NCBI GenBank assembly: GCA_026413225.1
Contig: CM048557.1
Coordinates: 4,216,001-4,280,000 of the forward strand
Length of the DNA stretch: 64,000 bases
Direction: 5' to 3'
Source: Otis tarda
Lineage: Eukaryota > Chordata > Aves > Otidiformes > Otididae
The translations under genes and the position numbers were made by a program. A model generated the notes under the pieces. The model was not told the DNA's origin. It made no database searches and was given only the letters and a program-made list of their open reading frames with translations. Below, piece by piece: positions 35,401-44,400 of the stretch (within the stretch, counting starts at the first letter, position 1; every line of letters begins with the position of its first letter).

Positions 35401-38400
35401 ATGCAGAAGAATTTAAAATGGAGAAGCAACCAAAACAAAACAAGAAATCAAAGACAACAAGGAATATTCCCATAAACTCATGGGAGTGAAGAGTTGTACT
35501 GGTTCCTCATGGAAGCTATTTCTTACTGGAATAGCAAACAGAACCTCTTCCAAAAAAGAAAGAAATGACAACTCCAAGATCTTTGTCAAAAGTCCAAAAG
35601 TAATTTCTTCAACACCTTGTACTTGAAAGTCTACTACTATCTCAAAAAACCCAAACCAAAAGAATAAAAAATGTAGTCAACAGCCTGTGAAAAATTTATG
35701 CTTTTTAATATTAAAAAAGGTAACTGCAAGTTCTAACAGAGGTTACAAGCACACAGACTTACTTTTCAATGTACATAGTATAAAATGGGTCAAATACATA
35801 CAAAACATATTATTCATGACCTGCACTAGAAAGACACCTTTAAGGCATCTTGGCATCAGCCAGGGAAACAGAATTAGCATAGAAACAGAAAACTAATCTG
35901 CAGCCTTTCCCATTTTGGTAGTTTGTTGAGGCTAAATTCATATGCAGGATTTTTCATGGTTTGGGGGGTTTTGTTTGGTTGTGGGGGTTTTTTTGTTTTG
36001 GTTTGGTTGGTTTTGTTTTGGTTTTTTTTTCCACAGCAGGTATTCGGTTTACCTTTAGTGCCTCTATATCTTCAATCTTCACTACAAATTCATCACGTTC
36101 TCGGTACATGCCCTCTCCTCCGCTGTCCATATTCTCCTCATCAGTACATCCTTCTACTGCAACAGTTGCCTGTATTTTTGCCAATTGGTCTGAAGTCACA
36201 GCATCCTGTTGAGCTACTTTTATGGGGTCAGCTGGATTCATTTTCTCCTGTGCATTGACTACAGGAGCAGTTGTTTGTGGAGACTCCTGCTTTATTACAG
36301 CAGTAGTGGCAGTGGCTGTAGCAGTAACAACTGCCACTTTCTCAGCTTCTGAAGAAAAAAATTCAAATTTTAGTTAAACAAATTATCAAGGATTAGCAAT
36401 GTAAAATGGGAACCAGATTTATTTTTCTTCTTTTCTGTTACAATACATATCAAAAAGAACTATTCTAGGAAAAATGTTTTCTTCTTTTCTGTTACAATAC
36501 ATATTAAAAAGAACTATTCTAGGAAAAACATCTAATGCAAGAGTTAAAATAGAGCATTATCTTGGCCAACAACTAAACTTCAAACAAAACCAAAATATTG
36601 TAGCTAGTATGTCTCTGTTTGTATTACACTGCTGCATCTGTTAGCCTCTAGAAATAACAAATATGAATGCTTTAGAAAACAATTTGATAGTTACAGACAC
36701 GATCAACAGGAAATACTGTTGTACTTTGTGTGACTAAGCAAATACAATAGTAAAGGTTACAACACTGAACCTTGTTTCCAATCTGCTGATAAGTAAAGTC
36801 TATTTAAATTATTGTTGTTCTCCTCTACGCACCAGAGCCAAAGGAAACTCCTACCTTTCAAAATTATTGTTCCTTCCCATTTCAAAATAATAATTTCAAT
36901 AAAATAAATTTCAAAAAAAAAATTTCAAAAAGTATTAGGTATAGCATAATTACTAATATCACTTAGTAAACTGGCTTCAAACTTGAGAAGATAATAATTT
37001 TACAGTTTTGTTACACTGTTATTTGTTGACTTTTACTCTTGAAAAAACAGAAGAAAGATAACATGACACATATTTTTAAAGTGATCCAAAACAAATGATT
37101 TAAATATAAAATTATTGTGCTGATACAAAAGCTATTACCACACATGTTAAGATTCATGAAATCAAGTCAGTAAAATTGCTAAGCCATGAAATACATTCTT
37201 CTGGATATATCAATATCACATTATTGCAAATATGATGTATTTCTTTGTTCAGTGGAAGCTACAACAGCTCTAATTAGACATAGTGTTATTAGTTCCCCAA
37301 GTATATTTACACATTCTCCAGAACAGCAGATAACTGTACATACGCTACTTAATACTACCAACAAAAGACTACGTTTTAGTATCTGTCTTTCCATATTTAT
37401 ACGCAAAAACAGACAGAAGGAACTACTAGTAAAATCTACAAAATACCAGCAAGCAGGAAAGAAATGATTACCAAACATCTTGTATGATGTACAAACAGTC
37501 TTGTATACAACAAAATAGGAAGGTGAATTTGAGAAACTGGTGGTATAAATATTACAACCTTATAAACACTAAAGAAGATAATAATATTGTAAAATAAATA
37601 ATTTCAAACAAAACAGTAATAGAAATGTTCATCCAACAAAAAAAAAAAAAAACCAAAAAAAAACCACCAAAAAAGCCCCTTTGAAATAGTTCCTTAGGAA
37701 GTTGCACACAGAACGTGGCTTATTAAAGTTAACAAACTTCAGTGAGAGGCTCAAACCATGGCATTATCCACATTTCGCCTCTCCGGGGGAAAAAAGGTCA
37801 CTGCTTTCTTGTTTAAAATACACATTGAACTGAAAGAAACATGAGGAACTTCATCTTCTGTAACAGACTTTGTAAAATACATGAACTTAATATAATTTAA
37901 TAGAAATATCCACAGGAGAAAAAAAAACAGTAATTAAGATGAAGTACAGTTTAGTATATTGTGTCTTCTGCAATCTTTTCCCAGTATTTTAGGTCTGATT
38001 ATTACAATTTAAGTTCAATTGTGCTATATATTTTCCAGTAAATGATGTCACCCCAAGAGGAAAAAAAACAAACAAACAAACAAAAAAAACCACCTCTCTT
38101 TCCTTTAATCTAAAAAGAGAAAAAAATACTTTATTCTATTTTGTTAAGAACCAGCCTATGGTTCATGGGTCCTGAGAAGAGTTTAAGAAACATTTCATTT
38201 TTCTCCCTATGATTATTTTAGAAGGTAATGGTATTTCTCTTGACTAAGAACAGTTATGCAATTGGCTGGATAGTTTTTAATTGCTTACCAGAGAAAACAA
38301 ACTTAACTGAAAAGGTCTATCTAGGCAAAAACATGCCATGTGTTGAAAATACTTCAAAACAAACAAGCATCAGTTAAAAGCTATGAACACGGACAACATA

Positions 38401-41400
38401 GCATACAGCGCAGATGTAATAATACAATTATTATTACATTCCCTTGCTAGATTTTTTTTAAATAGGTTTAAAACCTCTGATATGATAATTTTTTGAGGTT
38501 TCTAGATGAAAATCATATTTAGCATTCCAAGCCAGCAAAGAAAAGAACACACATATTATTCCAATTCCAGGCTAAAATAACTTCTTGGCATTAGAAGAGT
38601 CCTACCTAAGTAGCACAAAAAAAAGTTTATCTACATATTTTCTAATTATGTAAAACACCAGTTTAGTTCATAGCCAACATATCTTTTGAACAGAACTCTT
38701 AAACTCTTAATTATGGCTGTGATTAAAATCAAAAGCAATCAAAACTTTCACCTGAACTGAAGATAGCTAAAATTACTCTTTATTTTTTCCCATCAGCTAC
38801 AGAAATCTCCTTCAACATATGCACTTGCAGTAACTGTTTTACCTGATTTGTTCTTTCTGTCAGATGTATCATCCAGGGCTGACAATGCAGTAGAGATGCT
38901 CTTCTGAAGATCATGGTTACCCCCCACAGAATCATCTTCATCAGAAGAAAATGAAGGCAATGTTTCTAAATTTTTCTTAATTTCTTCTTCAACTTTTTTG
39001 GTTGGACTTTCTCCACTAACCTCAGCAGCTACAGGTGCTGCTGCTGCAGGCTGAGGCTTTGCAGAAGGCTGTAGGCAAGGGGCGCGAACTATTTGGGTAA
39101 CCGGTCGTCTAGTCCTGTTTGGCATTCGTACGGCTGGAGCTGAAAACTGTTGCCTAGGCCCAGACTTTAGAAAGTCTAAAAAAGATGCAATAAAGCCTGT
39201 TTTGACTTCGGGCTGCTTTTCTTCAACTTCTTTAATTTTTTGCCTCATTCTTTCCTGATGCTGGTAAGTATCGTAACAACTTTCAGAAACAGGAGAAGCG
39301 TATGTCAAACATGAGTCATTTCCTCTTGAATTTTGACGTTTACACTGTCCACTTCTTTTTACCTGTTTCTGAGTTGCACTGTCATCTTCTGCAGCATTTT
39401 TGTTTTGGCTTTTTCCTTTGTTTTTTTTCAACTGAAGGTTCCCTTGAGTTAAATCTTGGCATTCTTCTTCAATTCTAATGATTCCATTTCCACTTTGGGG
39501 CACAGATAGTGGCTGCAATGGACCCTTTGACTGGTTACCTGCTACTGTACCGTCATCACCACCCACGTTGAAGTCATTCTCTGAAGCAGCACTTTCTTCA
39601 CTTAGACTCTTACCACTTGAAACAAATTCTGTGTCTCTTGCATTCAGTGTACCATCAGCAGAAGCATCATTATCTTCTTCAGATTCATGACTGATGCTGG
39701 ATTGTTTCTTAACTGGAACAGACCCTTGTTGTTGCTCCTCTTGACCAGCGCCAAGGGTGGGAGAGGTTATTCTCGCTGGTACGTTTTGATCAGAAGTTTC
39801 AATGTGCTGTTGGTCAAGGTTCACAGTTTTTGTCTGTATTGTTGACACTGGTGTAAGATTTATAGTAATCTGGCCTCCATTCAGAGAAATATTACTAATG
39901 CTCGCTGGCTTTCCAAGTACAGTAGGTGAGGCACTGAAACCAGAAGACACATGTCTTACATCTATTGATCGGAACTGTGTTTTAGACTCCTCACTATTTT
40001 CAACAGATTGGATTTCCTCTTCATTAGAAGCTGATTTGGCAAAGTCAGATGGTGTCACTCCACAGGCTGCTGCTGTTGCTGCTAAGATGTCATCTACGTT
40101 GGATAATATATTCCTCTCATCACTGAGAAGTATAGATTCTGGGAAACATATTGAACTAAGACAAACAAACTGATTTTTTGAATCATGTTGATTTGTCTGA
40201 GTAAAATGATCTTTTGTTGTCAAATGTTGCTGTAGTGCTTTTGAGGGCTCAGAAATGTCAATTTTCATTACTTCCGAGTTCTGAGTATGAAGTTGTTGCT
40301 GAGAATGACCCCCGTTACTTTGAATTATATGACCATCCATCTGAAGGAATGGATGTGTCACCTGCTGAGGACTCTGTATTCTTTGCACTTGCGGTGATGT
40401 CTTTGCTTGTTCTAAACCTGACTGCAGTATTGACTGATGGAGAATCTGCAAGTCACAGGCTGACTCCAGAAGTACCTGTGCACTGGGCAAACACAGCTGA
40501 TGACCATGTCTTAAAGCATGAGGTTGAACCTGTGATGGTGTACTAATGACCTGGCCTTGCTGTTCTTGAGCTTTATTTTCGTGTACCTTATGCATAAGAG
40601 AATGTTGCTGGTTTAGTTCTTTAGCACTCACAGTTACTTGTGTTGTTTGCATTAAATTAGCTGTCTTTTTTATATCATGGCTTAGGCTAGTGATGTGGCC
40701 AATATGCTGGGAAAGCTGTTCCACAGAATTGACCATTCTTTCATCTTTTTTTGTTCCTTGAAGAGCAAGTCCAACAACTTGATCTTCAAGACGAGAGTTA
40801 CTTCTGATTACACTTTGAGAATATCTGTCATCTGCTTTTGAGACCCTATAGGATGCATCCTGAGCACTGATTTCCTCATCAGTTAGCCTTTGAGTGGAAG
40901 ATTCGAGAGCAGCTTGCTGTTGCAATGCCTGCATATCCTGCATTGATAATTCCTCCTCTTGTTTTGATGAGGCATACAAATTGGAGTCAGACTTCCTTTT
41001 AATATATGACTTTGTTTCCGAGGAAGGCCTGTTGTTCTGCAATGTCTGTGAATGAGCTGGGGATGCAAAAGGAGGAGACTGGACAGATGGCAAAAACTTC
41101 TGAGACTGCGGAGAGGAGGATTCTTGAGACTGAGAGTTCTGAGAAGAATGTAAAGAAATATAGCTCTGATTAGGACTCGAGGCTGGAAGAGTTTGTATCC
41201 GAGGAGAGGCATTAAAGGAAAGAGAAGGCGATGTTAAAGACTGCCCTGAAGAATAGCTTTCTGAAGGACTAACAGCTGATAAAACTTGTGATTGAGATGA
41301 AAAACTAACCTGGGATTGGCTAACTGGAGATAAACCCTGAGAGTGACTAGAAGAGTAGCTCTGGGATTGGCTGACTGAAGAAAGTTCCCTCGTTTGCCCA

Positions 41401-44400
41401 GAGTAGTTCTCATTTGGAACTGAAGTCAATACCTGTTCCTCTGAGGGGTAACTTAGAGTCTGACTATCAGAAGTAATAGTTTGTGATTGCCCAGAAAAAG
41501 TCAATGTTTTATACAGTGAGGGCAGCTTTTCAACCTTGCCGGATGAGAAATCCTGTGAGTGACTGACAGGTGGCACACTCTGAGCCTGGGATGAAACATA
41601 GTTTTGGGACTGGCTGACCGACAAGAGGCTTGGGAGCTGTGCTGTAGAATAGATCTGTGCTTGGCCTGTAATGACAGAACTCTGGTTTTGTGCAGTTTTG
41701 GCATAGCTTTGTGTCTGCACAGTGGGAGCTACACTTTGAGGTTTGGGGGTCTTTGTTGACCTCGGAGGTTGCTTCGTGAAACAGTTTTTCACTTTTGCTG
41801 TAGAAGCAGAAGGAAAACCAGGTGATGGAATTGCAGATGTGTATGACTGAGCAAGTTCCACTGTGACTTGAGAAGTCTTCTGCTGTGGTCCTCCATTGCT
41901 CACCTGAGTAACATCTCCAATTGGACTGCAGGATAATGCTGAGTGCCTAGTTGCATCTTGAAAATTAACTCCACTTGTACTCGTTAAATAGCTGTGTAAG
42001 GAATGCTGTGAAACAGTCAGTTGAGCCTGAACAGACTGAGTACTTGAAGGCCGCTGATGGTGTTTAATAACACTACATTCTCGCTGAAGTGCTCTATCGA
42101 TAGAAGCAGTGGAACCAGTAAAGACAGATGTACTATAAGCCTGAGAAACTTGCTGAGCTCCTCCAAGGGTTGAAGGCAACAAACTAAATTGAGGTTGCAA
42201 AAGGTGGGGTGCAGATTCTTGAGCAGAACGATATGTTGATGACTGAGGTGGTATACTGGTACTTAAAACAGAACTGCCTAGGCGCTCAAATGTCAAAGCA
42301 GTTGGAACGGTGCCTTGGGATGTTTTAATCTGTAGTAAAGGATCATGGGTAGTTAAAAGACCATTTGACGTAGCACTGAAAGTAGCATCTTGAAGAGTAA
42401 GAGAAGGGGTAGTAGCAAAGTTTCTACTGCTGAAAGTGTTGGGATGCTGATATGCTGATAAAGCAGATGTTGGTGGAAATGTTCCAGAGGTTGGCAAAGC
42501 TCCAGTAACAAATAGTTCCGTGGCTGTTGAAGAATGCATACCTGGAAAAAACAAAAACAAAACAAGAAGGGAAAAAGAGCATAAGGGGGATTTACAAGTT
42601 ACAACACTCCGCATTTCTATAACTCATTTAATTGTAAGATATTACAGCATTTACAAATATAACCTTCTTTAGAATCACCATCCTTTTCAACAAAAACATA
42701 TAAAGGGAGGCACTTATCATGAGTAATTTTCAAACTGGAAGTGCAGGCTTTTTTAAGAATTCCAAATTGTTTATCTACAGTGTGAATTGCCAAGGGAAAA
42801 GATTCATATCCTTGAGACGCAATTTGTGGATAAAAAATTAATTCTACTTTGAAACAGAAGGCTCTTTATTAGTTTTTATTTCAGTTTAAAAAGAAGTTCA
42901 CAGTGGAGAACAACTGACGAGAAGCCCGAGGCATGTTTACTGTACAGTAAAAAGGCAAAATTACACCATAGCAACTGTAATACATATACAGTTAAAGCAG
43001 CAATCCCACCTACTTTTATAACTCACTTTATGTGAAACATTTCAGAGTCTACAGTGAAACAGCTAATGGCCTTTGTAATACATGTTTCTTAACTAGGGCT
43101 TTGACTTTCAATACAAAGAATAAATGTCATTTGTATGCTTTCCACAGTGAAATATTTTGAGTCCAAAATATCCATAGACAGCAACTATCTGCCAAGTGCA
43201 ATAGCAACTATCAAATTGAAAGGTATAATACTAACTTATTTGCGTCTGGATATTGGTCTGACATCCTGGCTTAAACAAGATTTCTCAACAGAATATACTA
43301 CTCCAACTGAAACAGGAGTATGAAATTCCCTTTCAAGCTTTGATTCACATTGTTCAGTGCTTTTCACCTCGTAACTTGCAGGTACTGGTGAAGTTTGTGT
43401 ACTATTTCTAAAGTCTATGAAAGACAGTGAAGAAGGTAAGTTTATTCTCAGAGAGGCTTAAACTTCTTGTAAAGGAATCTGTAAAGGAGTCAGTTTCCAC
43501 TGGGAAATCTGCAGGGGTATGCAAATCAAAAAAAATTAAAATCACTGGAATAATTTGACCTTTTTCAGTTCTTCTTGAATACTTAAAACAGCTTTTAGCT
43601 CTGGATTACTTAATAAAAAAACTCTCAGTAAATAAAGCTCGTTTTGAGACAAATACTTCAGTTAAAAAAAATCCATTTTCATCTCAAAATATATTAAGTC
43701 CTCTTAAAATAACTGCAACTTAATCACACAATTGCTTTGGAAGTTTCAGATGAAGCTGCAAAAGAAAGTCTTTGTTTCTTCCTTTCAGTTCAAGACAAAC
43801 TGATATGAAGAGATGTGATACTGAAGGAATGTCAAGGTATTTTTCGTAAGTCAACAATAAGGTCTTTCTGAGTAAGAAAACATAAGCAGTATTTTAATGC
43901 TTTGTTTTTTTCCTATTTTAAAAAACTGCAACATCATGTACAACTGGGTTCTCTTTTACTGATCCCTACCACTAACAGAAAGGTAGGGCCATCCCAAAGC
44001 ATCAAAGGAGGGAAAGAATTTATACCTATTTTAACTGCAGGTGTTCATTTCTCATCTAACTTGTATTTTCCCCTTCTCTTCTCCAAATTAAAGCCCTTCC
44101 TACTATGCACGTAATTTCTTAAACCAGACAACAGCCATTCACAGAAGCACCCAAAGTAAAAAGCCCTTCTAAAGAAAGGTCACCTTGAAGAGTGAAGAGC
44201 ACTTCTTTTCCCTCATCAAAAAAGTCTGTAGAAGATAAAGTTCTTAAAAGACACTTGGGACGATTGAGGGATACAGAAAAGCAGTAAAAGTATTAAAGGA
44301 CAACAGAAAACTCAGAGAACTGGTAATATTGAAAATGGGCTTACTGATGAGTTCTTAGTAATGAGTACTGAGAAGTCTCTCAATCACTGGTATCAACATC

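Noticed and set aside
39478..40546. Open frames of 70-123 codons on the + strand inside QSER1 exon 4
   Set aside because: They lie antisense to a long, conserved, low-complexity coding exon and have no recognisable domain; they are shadows of QSER1.
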